Shown here: positions 1-8,659 of the stretch, piece by piece
How positions within the stretch are numbered: the first letter of the stretch is position 1
Layout of the letters: each line of letters opens with the position of its first letter
Assembly: GCA_013151255.1 (NCBI GenBank)
Contig: JAADIQ010000124.1
Coordinates: 1 to 32,750 of the forward strand
From: Alphaproteobacteria bacterium
Lineage (GTDB): Bacteria; Pseudomonadota; Alphaproteobacteria; Caulobacterales; Parvularculaceae
Direction of reading: 5' to 3'
DNA: 32,750 nucleotides
Translations under genes and position numbers: made by a program
Notes under the pieces: model-generated
Database searches by the model: none
The model's input: only the letters and a program-made list of their open reading frames with translations
Told to the model about the DNA's origin: nothing

Positions 1-114
1 CTGGAACAGGCGTTTGCGCCCGGCGACGCGCCGGTGTTGCAGCTTCAGTTCGAAAATGCGCCGGCGATGGAGGTTGCGCTAGAAGTGCGCAGCATCACCG
101 ATCAGGGACGCTAG
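1..114 (+). CDS. C-terminus of a possible PCuAC-type copper chaperone (partial)
   Basis: An open frame enters from the left edge and stops at TAG 112-114, giving the last 37 residues of a protein. The fragment has a leucine, a Gly-Asp turn, the alternating stretch VLQLQF and then a beta-like run ending VALEVRS. This pattern resembles the last strands of periplasmic PCu(A)C copper chaperones, where a 'L..p...Gd...l.l.Fe.a......v.V' string closes the cupredoxin-like fold. The metal-binding histidines and methionines would lie outside the window, so the assignment is only an inference from a short tail. The gene ends one base before the stop codon of the next gene on the opposite strand. Confidence 0.35.
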   Translation: MEQAFAPGDAPVLQLQFENAPAMEVALEVRSITDQGR

Positions 115-1335
115 CTACTCAATTCGGTTGCGGTCGCGGAAGGTGACAATCTGAAGTTTGTCCTCGCCCACATGATCGCGGATGGTGCGGTCGAGACTGA
201 TAATATGAAACCGGCTCCATTCGTTGGATTCAAGCACGCCGAACATCATCCCCGTCGCCCGCGCAGTAATCGCGCCCGCCGCCACAAGATAAGCGCCCGC
301 CGCCGCCACGAAGGCGCCGATCACAAATAATTGCGCGCCGGTGACAACCAGATAAGCGCCAATCCCGGTAAACGCCATCACGCTGAGGGTCATGCCCCCG
401 ACCCAGTATAGCGTTGTATTGCGCCGCACCTGGTAGAATTTATTGCGCAGCATGGTCTCGCATAAGAATAGTCTTGACGCGAACCAGTGATAGGAAAGCG
501 TCCAGGCGCCGGCCTCGTCTTTTAAAGCTTCGCGTTCTGACATTCGTTTGTCACGCTCAACATTGAGCGCGCGGCGTTTGGCGACTTGAAAATTATTGTT
601 TATGCGGGCGAATTTTGAGGTGACGTAATTGTCGAGATTCATCAAATTGCGTTGCTGCACGACTTTATAGGGCCAACTATAGACCAGAAATGTCAGCGCC
701 GCGCCAATCAATGCGGCGCCGCCATAAAGGAAACCAGCCTGCGCCTCCGGGCCGCCCATATCGGCAATCAAGGCGATGGGCGCGAAAATTATCGCCGCAG
801 CAAATGCAAGCACGCCAAGCGCCGGCGCCCAATAAAGCAGCATCCGCCTTGTGTTGGCGTTGAGCGTTTTGCGGAACAGCGTTGTGACTTCGATAAACCG
901 CCGGTCAATGCTCTGCTCATCAAAGCCGAGCGCGGCGTTTAAATACTCTTCTTCAATCTCTTCATAGAAAAAATCCCCGCGCGGGAATAGTGGGAAGTTA
1001 TAGTCGTAAAAGCGCTGCGCCTGCTCGGCGTAACTATGTGCCTGTTCAATTGTAAGGTCAGAGGCTGATTTTTCGGTGAGGCGCGGGCGCGGCAATTGCG
1101 TGAACATCGCCGCCTCAATACCGCTCGGCGGCGTATCGCGATATTCCGTATCCAGAACGGCTGTCTCGTCCGCATTGGCGCCGGCTTTTTTAGCAATCGC
1201 CGAACCGCTGGTTTTAGCAGCCGTCCGCGAGACCGCCGCTGAGCCGCGCGGCCCCGCTTTTGCGCCGCGCATAAACAACTTTAATATAGCCCTGAATGGC
1301 CAGCTTATAATGCGTCCAAGATTTTTGAGTATCAT
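115..1335 (-). CDS. four-helix membrane protein of unknown function
   Basis: A 406-residue protein I do not recognise. The N-terminus is basic and amphipathic, followed by an Ala/Lys-rich low-complexity stretch (about residues 25-55). A soluble acidic segment (about 95-150) contains a tyrosine-rich patch. Hydrophobic helices lie at about 166-190 and 200-222. A basic linker of about 85 residues (223-308) separates these from a second helical pair at about 309-331 and 334-358, giving a two-plus-two layout with both ends probably cytoplasmic. The ATG at 1335 is preceded by GGAGG four bases upstream, which supports this start. It is transcribed away from the secreted NTF2-like gene across a 233-base region. 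No catalytic motif is visible. Confidence 0.75.
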   Translation of the reverse strand: MILKNLGRIISWPFRAILKLFMRGAKAGPRGSAAVSRTAAKTSGSAIAKKAGANADETAVLDTEYRDTPPSGIEAAMFTQLPRPRLTEKSASDLTIEQAHSYAEQAQRFYDYNFPLFPRGDFFYEEIEEEYLNAALGFDEQSIDRRFIEVTTLFRKTLNANTRRMLLYWAPALGVLAFAAAIIFAPIALIADMGGPEAQAGFLYGGAALIGAALTFLVYSWPYKVVQQRNLMNLDNYVTSKFARINNNFQVAKRRALNVERDKRMSEREALKDEAGAWTLSYHWFASRLFLCETMLRNKFYQVRRNTTLYWVGGMTLSVMAFTGIGAYLVVTGAQLFVIGAFVAAAGAYLVAAGAITARATGMMFGVLESNEWSRFHIISLDRTIRDHVGEDKLQIVTFRDRNRIE

Positions 1336-1480
1336 CCGCCCTCCGCTTATGGCGTTAAGATGGGGCGCATTTGCGCAAAATCAAGAGCCTAATAAGGAAA
1401 CCAGCTGTAGTTTCACAAAATCTTCGTAAGGATTTTACGCCGCTGCGAAAATATTGCATAAATGATTCATCGGTTTATTC

Positions 1481-1510
1481 ACCGCTTATAGTTCAATTAC
1501 TATCAGCGGT
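1481..1510. promoter_or_regulatory. 12-bp-arm inverted repeat, candidate operator or attenuator
   Basis: Arms ACCGCTTATAGT (1481-1492) and ACTATCAGCGGT (1499-1510) are inverted repeats with one mismatch (T opposite C) around a six-base spacer. The right arm overlaps a weak candidate promoter: TTACTA at 1497-1502, a 17-base spacer and TATGCT at 1520-1525, about 45 bases before the next start codon. The arm is followed by only four T residues, so it could be a repressor site or a weak hairpin terminator. It lies in the 1336-1568 region between divergent genes, where I see nothing else clear. Confidence 0.4.
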
Positions 1511-1568
1511 TTTAGTGCGTATGCTATCTGCAGTATTACGCGCACGACAACGCAGGAGCCACGACACC

Positions 1569-2612
1569 ATGACCAGCTTTGCTAATTCAAAAATACTGAT
1601 CGCCTGCGCCATTACACTTTTGCCGGCGAGCGCATTTGCATCGGATGCTTGCTCCACGCGCATGATTTCCACTACCGCAGATGTCGTCACGTCATACGGC
1701 GCAACCTACCAGACGCGTTCTACCTATCGCGCGACTAATGCAGCGGTAATAGAAATCATTCGTGATGCTGCATCGGCAACCGCCGTTGAAGGCCCCTATG
1801 CATGGACAAAGAACCGCGAGGGTGAAAAGCTTTCAAGCGCCACGATGAAATCATTCGCGCTCGGCCACCAGTTTCATGCCTTCCTTCTCTATTTTAACGA
1901 TATCGCCAGAAATATTCACCCATTCACCGGCGTAGATTTCCAGGGGCGAACGCTGGACGGCATCACAGGCGATTTCCCCTATGGCGGAAAAGCTCTTCTG
2001 TTTGGCAAGAGCTCCCAACCTACGGGATTGCGGTTTGAGTTTCCCGATACCCCGCCAATCGACATTTCATTTCTCGATTGGCGCAAACAGGCTGGGGCGA
2101 CCCTGCCGCATCACATCCACATCAACGATGGCGCTAGCGAGTTTGATTACCGTTATTCCAAAATCGATATCACCGAGCGCTCGCCTCTGTGGTTTTTCGA
2201 CGCCATCCCGGCGCCGGCGATAGATGAGGTGCAAATCTATCGGCTACACAGGAAACTGCTTGCCGCGCACTGCCTTGGCGACGCAGACCTTATGGCCAAG
2301 CTCACCGCACCGCAGATCGTGATCGCCAGCCGCGGAGACCTGTTCCAATCCTCGGACGAAGAAACGCGTACTCGCTTTACAAGTGTTTTCAAAAGCGTCG
2401 ACTATACCGGCTATTATGATCTTGCCGAACCGATAATCGAGGTCGCTGAAAGCGGAGATCTTGGCTGGGCTGGCGTCAATGTCCGCGCAGTTGGCGCCGA
2501 TAAGGCGAATGGCGAGGCCTTCGACGACCAATGGGCATGGGTAATGCTCGCACGGAAAATTGACGGCGTCTGGCGCAATGCCGGCAACGCATCCAACCTA
2601 AAACAGAAATAG
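1569..2612 (+). CDS. secreted protein with C-terminal NTF2/SnoaL-like domain
   Basis: A 347-residue protein, starting at ATG 1569 with AGGAG ten bases upstream. A longer open frame reaches 1371, but its extension has no leader or ribosome site. Residues 1-24 form a classical signal peptide (basic start, ILIACAITLLP core, ASAFA end), so the mature protein should be periplasmic or secreted. The final part (about residues 225-345) has the helix, beta-sheet and 'W.....R..GVWRNAGNAS' ending typical of NTF2/SnoaL-fold proteins, which bind small ligands or catalyse isomerisation and hydrolysis. The middle (about 60-220) is not recognised. Function is unknown; the fold call is an inference from sequence pattern. 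Confidence 0.7.
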   Translation: MTSFANSKILIACAITLLPASAFASDACSTRMISTTADVVTSYGATYQTRSTYRATNAAVIEIIRDAASATAVEGPYAWTKNREGEKLSSATMKSFALGHQFHAFLLYFNDIARNIHPFTGVDFQGRTLDGITGDFPYGGKALLFGKSSQPTGLRFEFPDTPPIDISFLDWRKQAGATLPHHIHINDGASEFDYRYSKIDITERSPLWFFDAIPAPAIDEVQIYRLHRKLLAAHCLGDADLMAKLTAPQIVIASRGDLFQSSDEETRTRFTSVFKSVDYTGYYDLAEPIIEVAESGDLGWAGVNVRAVGADKANGEAFDDQWAWVMLARKIDGVWRNAGNASNLKQK

Positions 2613-2675
2613 TTGCTGAAATTTTGCTAACATGACTTTCGGCCGCGCAGCGTCTCGGTTAGAACCCCCGCCACC

Positions 2676-4565
2676 ATGCTGCATATAAACGATCTATCCT
2701 ATAGTATTGGAGGCCGCGCCCTGTTTGATCAGGCGACGGCGGCGATATCGGCTGGCTGGAAGGTGGGGTTTATCGGCCGTAATGGCTCGGGCAAATCTAC
2801 GCTGTTGAAAATCATCAAGGGCGAGACTTTCGCCGGGAGTGATGAAATCTCCCTGCGCAAGGGCGCGCGCATTGGCGGCGTCGACCAGGAGGCGCCGGCA
2901 AGTGAGAAAAGCCTGCTCAACACGGTGCTGGAGCAGGATGAGGAGCGCACCGCCCTGCTGGCTGAGGCCGAGACCGCGAGCGATCCGGCCCGGATTGCTG
3001 AAATCCAGATCCGGCTGGTCGATATTGACGCCCATTCGGCTGAGGCACGCGCTGGCGCGATCCTGGCCGGTCTTGGCTTCCCGGCTGCTGAGCAACTGCG
3101 GCCATGTTCAGAGTTCTCCGGCGGCTGGCGCATGCGCGTGGCGCTCGCCGGCGTGTTGTTCTCAGCGCCCGATCTGTTGCTGCTCGACGAGCCGACAAAC
3201 TATCTCGATCTTGAGGGTGCGGTGTGGCTGGAGAATTATCTCAAGCGTTATCCGTATACGGCGTTAATCGTCAGCCATGACCGCGACCTTCTGAACGATG
3301 CAGTCACCCACATTATGGCGCTCGAAAACGGCAAGCTCACCATTCACCCGGGCGGATACGATACCTATGAGCGCAAACGCGCCGAGGCCCGCGCCAACGC
3401 CGCGTCTTTCGCCGCACGCCAGGATGCGCGGCGCAAACATATGCAAGCCTTTGTTGACCGGTTCCGTTACAAAGCCTCAAAGGCCAAACAGGCGCAAAGC
3501 CGGTTGAAGGCGCTCGAACGCATGCAGATGGTCGCCCCGCCCTTGTCGGAGCGGACGCAACCTTTCATCTTTCCGAACCCAAAACCCATGGCCCCGCCAA
3601 TCGTTCGCATCGTCGAGGCTGACCTTGGTTATGAGGAAGGTAAGCCCGTTTTGCGCAAGGTCAATTTGCGCCTCGATCAGGATGATCGCATCGCCATTCT
3701 CGGGCCCAATGGAGAGGGCAAATCAACGCTGGTGAAATCGATTTCCGGGCGCCTGGCGGCGCTATCGGGCAATGTCTACAAGCATAAAAAACTTCAGATC
3801 GCCTATTTTGCTCAGCACCAGATTGACGAGTTGAAACCCAAAGAGTCGGCCTACGATCATGTCCGCGCGCTTATTCCCGATGCGACAGAAGCGCAAAAGC
3901 GAGCCGCGACCGCGCGGCTTGGATTTGGACCCGACAAAGCCAACACCTTGGTTGAAAAGCTTTCCGGCGGCGAAAAAGCACGGCTTCTGCTCGGGCTTAT
4001 AACCTATCATGGCGCGCATCTTCTGGTGCTGGATGAGCCGACGAACCATCTCGACATTCAGGCGCGCGAGGCGCTGGTCGATGCGCTCAACGAATTTAAA
4101 GGCGCCGTTTTAATCATCACCCATGACGCGCATCTGGCGGCCTCAATCGCTGACCGTTTATGGCTGGTGAACGGCGGCAAGGCCGAGCCTTATGACGGCG
4201 ATCTTACCGACTATCGCAAGCTGGTAATCGCCGCCAGCAAAACCCCGTCGCAAGGCGGCGCAAAAAAAGCCAAGCCGAACGGCAAGCGCATAGCGCGCCA
4301 ATCCGCCGCCATCGGCCGCTCGTCGATCCACCCGCTCAAACAATCGGCTGATGACGCAGAGCGCAAGCTGGCGCAACTGAACAGCGTCCTCACCCGGCTG
4401 GATGCAGCGCTTGCAGAACCCGGGCTCTTTCGCAACAATCGCGCGCGTGCGACAAAGCTCCAGAAAGAGCGCGCCGCCCTTATCGACGCCATCGACCGGT
4501 CAGAGACCAAATGGCTCGCAGCGCTGGAAAAATATGAAAAAGCGCAGGCCGGGGCTAGCGGGTAG
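2676..4565 (+). CDS. ABC-F family duplicated ATPase (Uup/YheS-like)
   Basis: A 629-residue soluble protein with two ATP-binding cassettes and no membrane segments, as in the ABC-F translation-factor family. Cassette 1 has Walker A GRNGSGKST (34-42), signature FSGGW (147-151) and Walker B LLLLDEPTN (about 167-175). Cassette 2 has GPNGEGKST (343-351), signature LSGGE (429-433) and LLVLDEPTNHLD (about 449-460). Between them is a basic linker helix (about 235-290) matching the P-site-tRNA-interaction motif region, and the C-terminus (about 545-629) is a predicted coiled coil. ABC-F proteins act on ribosomes, relieving stalling or resisting ribosome-targeting antibiotics; which applies here cannot be told. 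The small gene downstream starts 12 bases after its stop and shares its stop region as ribosome site. Confidence 0.93.
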   Translation: MLHINDLSYSIGGRALFDQATAAISAGWKVGFIGRNGSGKSTLLKIIKGETFAGSDEISLRKGARIGGVDQEAPASEKSLLNTVLEQDEERTALLAEAETASDPARIAEIQIRLVDIDAHSAEARAGAILAGLGFPAAEQLRPCSEFSGGWRMRVALAGVLFSAPDLLLLDEPTNYLDLEGAVWLENYLKRYPYTALIVSHDRDLLNDAVTHIMALENGKLTIHPGGYDTYERKRAEARANAASFAARQDARRKHMQAFVDRFRYKASKAKQAQSRLKALERMQMVAPPLSERTQPFIFPNPKPMAPPIVRIVEADLGYEEGKPVLRKVNLRLDQDDRIAILGPNGEGKSTLVKSISGRLAALSGNVYKHKKLQIAYFAQHQIDELKPKESAYDHVRALIPDATEAQKRAATARLGFGPDKANTLVEKLSGGEKARLLLGLITYHGAHLLVLDEPTNHLDIQAREALVDALNEFKGAVLIITHDAHLAASIADRLWLVNGGKAEPYDGDLTDYRKLVIAASKTPSQGGAKKAKPNGKRIARQSAAIGRSSIHPLKQSADDAERKLAQLNSVLTRLDAALAEPGLFRNNRARATKLQKERAALIDAIDRSETKWLAALEKYEKAQAGASG

Positions 4566-4577
4566 AGGAGAATTCAA

Positions 4578-4721
4578 GTGAGCAGACACGACCAGGAAGA
4601 ACCATCAGACAGCGATGACGCCGGCCATGAAGAAAACCGCAGCGGCAATCTATTGCTGATCGTTTCGATGTTGAGCGCTGGCCTTTTGGTGTTGTTGGCG
4701 CTGTTATACTTCGCCTACTGA
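4578..4721 (+). CDS. 47-residue single-pass membrane peptide
   Basis: A GTG-started small gene. A strong ribosome site, GAGGAG at 4565-4570, overlaps the stop of the ABC-F gene and sits seven bases from the GTG. The product has an acidic, polar first half (about residues 5-21, many Asp and Glu) and one hydrophobic helix (about 25-45) rich in Leu and Val, ending in Tyr-Phe-Ala-Tyr. The negative N-terminus suggests N-out topology. It ends 15 bases before the convergent accA stop. I recognise no family. Its support is the ribosome site, the compact placement and the clean charged/hydrophobic layout. Confidence 0.6.
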   Translation: MSRHDQEEPSDSDDAGHEENRSGNLLLIVSMLSAGLLVLLALLYFAY

Positions 4722-4736
4722 ACGATCGGCGCCGCC

Positions 4737-5708
4737 TTAAGATAGTCCGGTGCGGCCGATGGCGATAAATTTCTCGCGCCGCTGCGCGCGCAATTCCTCC
4801 GGCGACAGGTTTTCCAATTCGCGGATTGCCGTTTCCACAGCATCCCCCAGTCTTTCTATGGTCGCATCGGGATCACGATGGGCGCCGCCGACGGGCTCTG
4901 ACACAATCGTGTCGATAACCCCCATCTCCATCAGGTCCTGCGCGGAAATTTTCATCGCCTCGGCCGCTTCCGGCGCCTTGTTCTCGCCCTTGCCTGCTGC
5001 GTCTTTCCATAAAATCGAGGCGCACCCTTCTGGCGAAATAACCGAATAGACCGAATGCTCAAGCATCAAGACCCGGTTCGCCGCCGCCAGCGCAATGGCG
5101 CCGCCGGACCCGCCTTCCCCGGCAATCACCGAAACTAGCGGCGTGCCGAGGCCGAGGCATTTTTCCGTGCAGCTGGCAATCGCTTCAGCCTGTCCGCGTT
5201 CTTCCGCGCCGCGCCCGGGATAGGCGCCGGGCGTGTCGATCAGCGTCACCACCGGCAGGTTAAACCGTTCGGCAAGATCCATCAGCCGCATCGCCTTACG
5301 ATAGCCTTCCGGTCGCGCCATGCCGAAATTGTGCTTCACTCTTGCCGCCGTATCAGAGCCTTTCTCATGGCCGATCAAGACGATGGAACGGCCGCGAAAC
5401 CGCGCCGGCCCGCCGACAATAGCGGTATCCTCTCCAAACGCGCGATCACCGGAAAGCGGCGTAAAATCCTCAACCAGGCGCGCGACATAGTCGGAGAAAT
5501 GCGGCCGGCTTGCATGGCGCGCCACAAGCGTCTTTTGCCAGCGGGTTAACTTGCCGTAAGCGTCCAATAAAAGCTGGTCGGCCTTGCCCTGAAGTTTTTC
5601 TATTTCCTCGCCGACATTAACATCGACGGCGCCATTGGTCTGGCGAAGGTCTTCAATCCGGCCTTCAAGCTCGGCGATGGGTTTTTCAAAATCGAGATAT
5701 GTGCGCAT
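4737..5708 (-). CDS. accA: acetyl-CoA carboxylase carboxyltransferase subunit alpha
   Basis: A 323-residue AccA. It pairs with AccD to move the carboxyl group from carboxybiotin on AccB to acetyl-CoA, making malonyl-CoA for fatty-acid synthesis in the cytoplasm. The N-terminal helical region begins with the family-typical [12 protein letters not shown]. The crotonase-like core contains [28 protein letters not shown] and GEGGSGGA, the last two being the oxyanion and CoA-binding loops. [12 protein letters not shown] follows near the end. The length matches the usual 317-325 residues. It lies 66 bases downstream of xerD on the same strand and probably belongs to that transcript, although the gap could hold its own promoter. 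Confidence 0.97.
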   Translation of the reverse strand: MRTYLDFEKPIAELEGRIEDLRQTNGAVDVNVGEEIEKLQGKADQLLLDAYGKLTRWQKTLVARHASRPHFSDYVARLVEDFTPLSGDRAFGEDTAIVGGPARFRGRSIVLIGHEKGSDTAARVKHNFGMARPEGYRKAMRLMDLAERFNLPVVTLIDTPGAYPGRGAEERGQAEAIASCTEKCLGLGTPLVSVIAGEGGSGGAIALAAANRVLMLEHSVYSVISPEGCASILWKDAAGKGENKAPEAAEAMKISAQDLMEMGVIDTIVSEPVGGAHRDPDATIERLGDAVETAIRELENLSPEELRAQRREKFIAIGRTGLS

Positions 5709-5774
5709 GGGTCCAACTATGAATACGAAACAACAATCAGTTTACTGTCGACAAGGATAAAGTTCAAACCGATC

Positions 5775-6740
5775 TTAATCGCCTTTTTCCTGTTTTTTTG
5801 CTAAAGGATGCTTTGAAAACACCAGATCTTTTAGCCGGTCCTGGGCGATATGGGTATAAATTTCGGTGGTGGTGATGTCGGCATGGCCCAGCATCTGTTG
5901 CAGCGAGCGCAAATCCACCCCGCCCTCCAACAAATGAGTTGCAAAAGCGTGGCGCAAGACGTGCGGCGAGACCCGCGAGGGCTCTATGCCGGCGATAACG
6001 GCGAGGCCTTTGAGCAGCTGCGCAAAGCGTGCCGCCGAGATATGACCGGATTTACCACGCGAGGGGAAAAGCCACGGCGAGGCGGCGCCGGCGTTCTTTT
6101 TGGGCAGAAATTCTTTGCGCTGCTTCAGGTAAGCGCCGGCCGCATCAATAGCGCGCTGGGTCAAGGGCGCCATGCGTTCCTTGCCGCCCTTGCCGCGCAC
6201 CAGCACCATCCGCTCGCCGCGCCTAATCGCCGCCAGTGGCAGAGCCACCAGCTCCGATACGCGCAGGCCCGCCGCATAAATAATCTCCAGCATCGCCATC
6301 AGGCGCAGACCCGCAGCGCCTTTGGTTTTTGCCGCCGCCTCAAACAAAGCCTCAACCTCCTGGCTGGTCAGAACCTTCGGCAGCGGACGGCGGGTTTTGG
6401 GGCGCTCAATAATCGCGCTGGGGTCATCGGCGCGGGCGCCCTCCGCGTACAGGAATTGAAAGAACTGCCTCAACGCGGAAACTTTTAAAGCCGCGGTTGA
6501 GGCGCCGATACCATCCGCTTCCAGAACCACAAGCCAGGCGGCGATATCTTCCGCGCCGGCGGTCTCAAGTGTTTCACCGCGGGTCAACGCAAAGCCCGCA
6601 AAGCGTTCAAGATCGCGGCCATAGTTTTTCAGCGTGCTGGCCGCAGCAGCGCGCTCCACCGCCATCATTTCAAGGAAAGTTTCAATCAGGCGTGCATTTA
6701 TGGTGGACAAAGATTGTTTGGACGCGGACTTCGCCGTCAT
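5775..6740 (-). CDS. xerD: tyrosine recombinase XerD
   Basis: A 321-residue site-specific recombinase. XerD works with XerC at dif to resolve chromosome dimers, activated by FtsK. The N-terminal SAM-like core-binding domain spans about 12-103. The catalytic domain has all expected residues: Arg160 in AGLRVSEL, Lys184 in RGKGGKE, His260 and Arg263 in HVLRHAFATHLL, His286 in LGHADITTTEIY and nucleophile Tyr295. The location next to accA and aroK/aroB, a common arrangement in alphaproteobacteria, supports XerD over XerC or a phage integrase. No attachment site or phage genes are near. Its start ATG overlaps the upstream gene's stop by four bases (ATGA), implying translational coupling. Confidence 0.93.
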   Translation of the reverse strand: MTAKSASKQSLSTINARLIETFLEMMAVERAAAASTLKNYGRDLERFAGFALTRGETLETAGAEDIAAWLVVLEADGIGASTAALKVSALRQFFQFLYAEGARADDPSAIIERPKTRRPLPKVLTSQEVEALFEAAAKTKGAAGLRLMAMLEIIYAAGLRVSELVALPLAAIRRGERMVLVRGKGGKERMAPLTQRAIDAAGAYLKQRKEFLPKKNAGAASPWLFPSRGKSGHISAARFAQLLKGLAVIAGIEPSRVSPHVLRHAFATHLLEGGVDLRSLQQMLGHADITTTEIYTHIAQDRLKDLVFSKHPLAKKQEKGD

Positions 6741-8425
6741 TGCCCACGGCGCGGTTTCAAACGCGGCGTAAAGCCGTCATCATCGTGGCTGGCGACCGCT
6801 TCGGTTGACGCCGCCGCATCTTCCACCGTCAGAAATGACGACGCCCATTTGCGCTCAAACTCGTGACGCCGCTGTAAATCGCCCAGCCCGGCCGTGCGCA
6901 AAGATTGGCCAACCAACACTGCCTCAATTTGCCCGCCAGGCGCAGCGCCGTTTGATGCTGCAAGCGCGGCCAGCGCCGCCTGGCCTTTTTTACCGTCGAG
7001 CGCGGCATCAAAGGCCGCTTCGAGAATACGCGCGGTGACGGCGGGATCGGCATAGGCGCCTGCCGCAACCGGCGGCGCCTCGCCGCCATCCAGCAAGGCG
7101 ACATCGGCGGCGCCGGCAATCTGCGTCGCGGTTTGCGGGTCAAGCACCGACAATAAATTCACCAGATCGATAAACGCCATTGCCTGTTCTTCCGGCAATG
7201 CCGCGACAGTGGCGTTAACGCCAATCATCGCCGACAACCATCCACCGGCGCCAACGCTATCGCCAACCGCCATCCGCGCCAGCGCAAAACTCGCCGCCTC
7301 ATCGGGAGACAACAGTGCGCCTTCAAGCGCTGCGATTTCATCGGCGTAAACTAAGGACAACGCATAGGCGCGGTGAAAACTATCAGCAAGGCTAAGGCCA
7401 AGCGCGATGCGTTTGGCCTTGTCGCGGAGGAATTCAGGCGCGCTCATGGTGTTTACAGATTGAAATATCACCGCATCGGTCAGCGGATCATGCGGCAATT
7501 CCTGCGCCCGGATAACCGCAGAGCCAATCTCTGCAATATCGAGTTCCACATTCGCCATCAGGCCCGACAATATCGCCGGCGCCATCACGCCCATGGCGAC
7601 GGCGCGCTCACCCGCAGCGATGCGGGTTGCGGGATTGACGGTTTCATCGACGGCGACAGCGGCGAGAACCCCGCCGCCGGCTTTTTCAAGTAGTCCGGAC
7701 CCCAACGGTATGCCCAATTGCTTGGCGGTTGCATATTGCAACGGCGTCTGCGCTGCCGGCGGTATCTTTGGCGCCGCGCCGGTAGTTGCTGCGGTCAAAA
7801 ACGCTGCATCGGCCTCACTCAACGCGCCGCGATCACGCAACACGCCAAGGGTGAGATCAGCGGCGTCGCGCTCGCCCGCTTGCGCATAACATAAAACCCG
7901 AAGCTTAACCCAGAACAGCTCGTCCCTGCCCGATGTCAGCCCGGCGCTACGACGGCAGGCGGCGGCAATATTACCGCCCAGAAGATCGGCCACCGCCTGG
8001 GCCTGGCCCGACCACGGATCGCCGCGCGGCGCCGTGGAAAGGCTCGCAACCGTGCGCGCTTCTTCGGCAAATCCAGCGCGGGCGAGCGCCAGCAATTTCT
8101 TGCCGCCAAGCGAAGGCGCAGCTTCGCGCGGCGCTGTTCCCGACGACAGCAATGTCCGCTTCAACACCTCGCCAAGGCTCGGCGTTGCGGGCCGTGTCGG
8201 CATATGCGTCAACAGATATTCAAGCGTTTGCGCATCCGAACCGCGCCACAGCGTTTCCGGCAGCGCGCCGCTCGCGCCATCAAGCGTCCCGGTGGAGAAT
8301 GCGTCTTTGGAAATGGGCGTGGCTTCAACTGCCGGCGGCAAGGAGACCTGTGCGACAGCAGCGCCGGCGGCGACAATCAGTCCTGTTGCGGCGAAGATCA
8401 TTCGCAAGGGCGGTTTATTCGCCAT
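6737..8425 (-). CDS. exported alanine-rich protein of unknown function
   Basis: A 562-residue protein from ATG 8425. An open frame reaching 8485 adds only an Arg/Lys-rich stretch from another reading of the upstream gene. Residues 1-26 form a signal peptide (basic start, IFAATGLIVAAGAAVAQ). The rest is a helix-rich, Ala/Gly/Leu-rich chain without recognisable catalytic motifs and may form helical repeats similar to TPR-like solenoids. A gene of this kind between aroK and xerD recurs in alphaproteobacteria, usually annotated hypothetical. It overlaps the small membrane-peptide gene upstream by 11 bases and xerD downstream by 4, so the three are probably made together. An envelope role is an inference from the signal sequence only. 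Confidence 0.8.
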   Translation of the reverse strand: MANKPPLRMIFAATGLIVAAGAAVAQVSLPPAVEATPISKDAFSTGTLDGASGALPETLWRGSDAQTLEYLLTHMPTRPATPSLGEVLKRTLLSSGTAPREAAPSLGGKKLLALARAGFAEEARTVASLSTAPRGDPWSGQAQAVADLLGGNIAAACRRSAGLTSGRDELFWVKLRVLCYAQAGERDAADLTLGVLRDRGALSEADAAFLTAATTGAAPKIPPAAQTPLQYATAKQLGIPLGSGLLEKAGGGVLAAVAVDETVNPATRIAAGERAVAMGVMAPAILSGLMANVELDIAEIGSAVIRAQELPHDPLTDAVIFQSVNTMSAPEFLRDKAKRIALGLSLADSFHRAYALSLVYADEIAALEGALLSPDEAASFALARMAVGDSVGAGGWLSAMIGVNATVAALPEEQAMAFIDLVNLLSVLDPQTATQIAGAADVALLDGGEAPPVAAGAYADPAVTARILEAAFDAALDGKKGQAALAALAASNGAAPGGQIEAVLVGQSLRTAGLGDLQRRHEFERKWASSFLTVEDAAASTEAVASHDDDGFTPRLKPRRGQ

Positions 8426-8540
8426 GCGGCGCCGCCTCTTGCGTAATCGTTTGCGTTTCAGCTTCAAGCATTTGCCCATAGACAAACAACCCGCCCATCG
8501 CCGCCGCCACTAGCAGCAACAAAATCAATACCAATCGCAC
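8415..8540 (-). CDS. 41-residue single-pass membrane peptide
   Basis: A GTG-started small gene. The minus strand has GGAG about seven bases before GTG at 8540, and the stop TAA lies at 8415-8417, inside the first codons of the exported protein gene (11-base overlap). The peptide begins Met-Arg, then an uninterrupted hydrophobic helix (residues 3-21, LVLILLLLVAAAMGGLFVY), then a polar Glu/Thr/Gln-rich tail to residue 41. The short basic start suggests N-in topology or a signal anchor. No family is recognised. The tight overlap suggests translational coupling with the downstream exported protein, and it may be its membrane partner. Confidence 0.6.
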   Translation of the reverse strand: MRLVLILLLLVAAAMGGLFVYGQMLEAETQTITQEAAPHGE

Positions 8541-8659
8541 CTATCGTCTCCGTGTGTTGTTAGAAAATACCCCGAACCAATCCCCGTAATGCAGATTACC
8601 AGCCTGCGCGCGCCTTGTCGTCTAGCGCTTGCCGCCGCACTCGCCTACATCTAACCATC

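Noticed and set aside
5850-6488. 212-codon plus-strand frame inside xerD
   Set aside because: It is an antisense shadow of a gene with all catalytic residues intact; composition is Gln/Arg/Gly-rich and no ribosome site is seen.
5775-6740. Phage or integron integrase, suggesting a mobile element
   Set aside because: The tyrosine recombinase is in a housekeeping cluster with accA and aro genes, with no attachment repeats or phage genes nearby, so chromosomal XerD is the better call.
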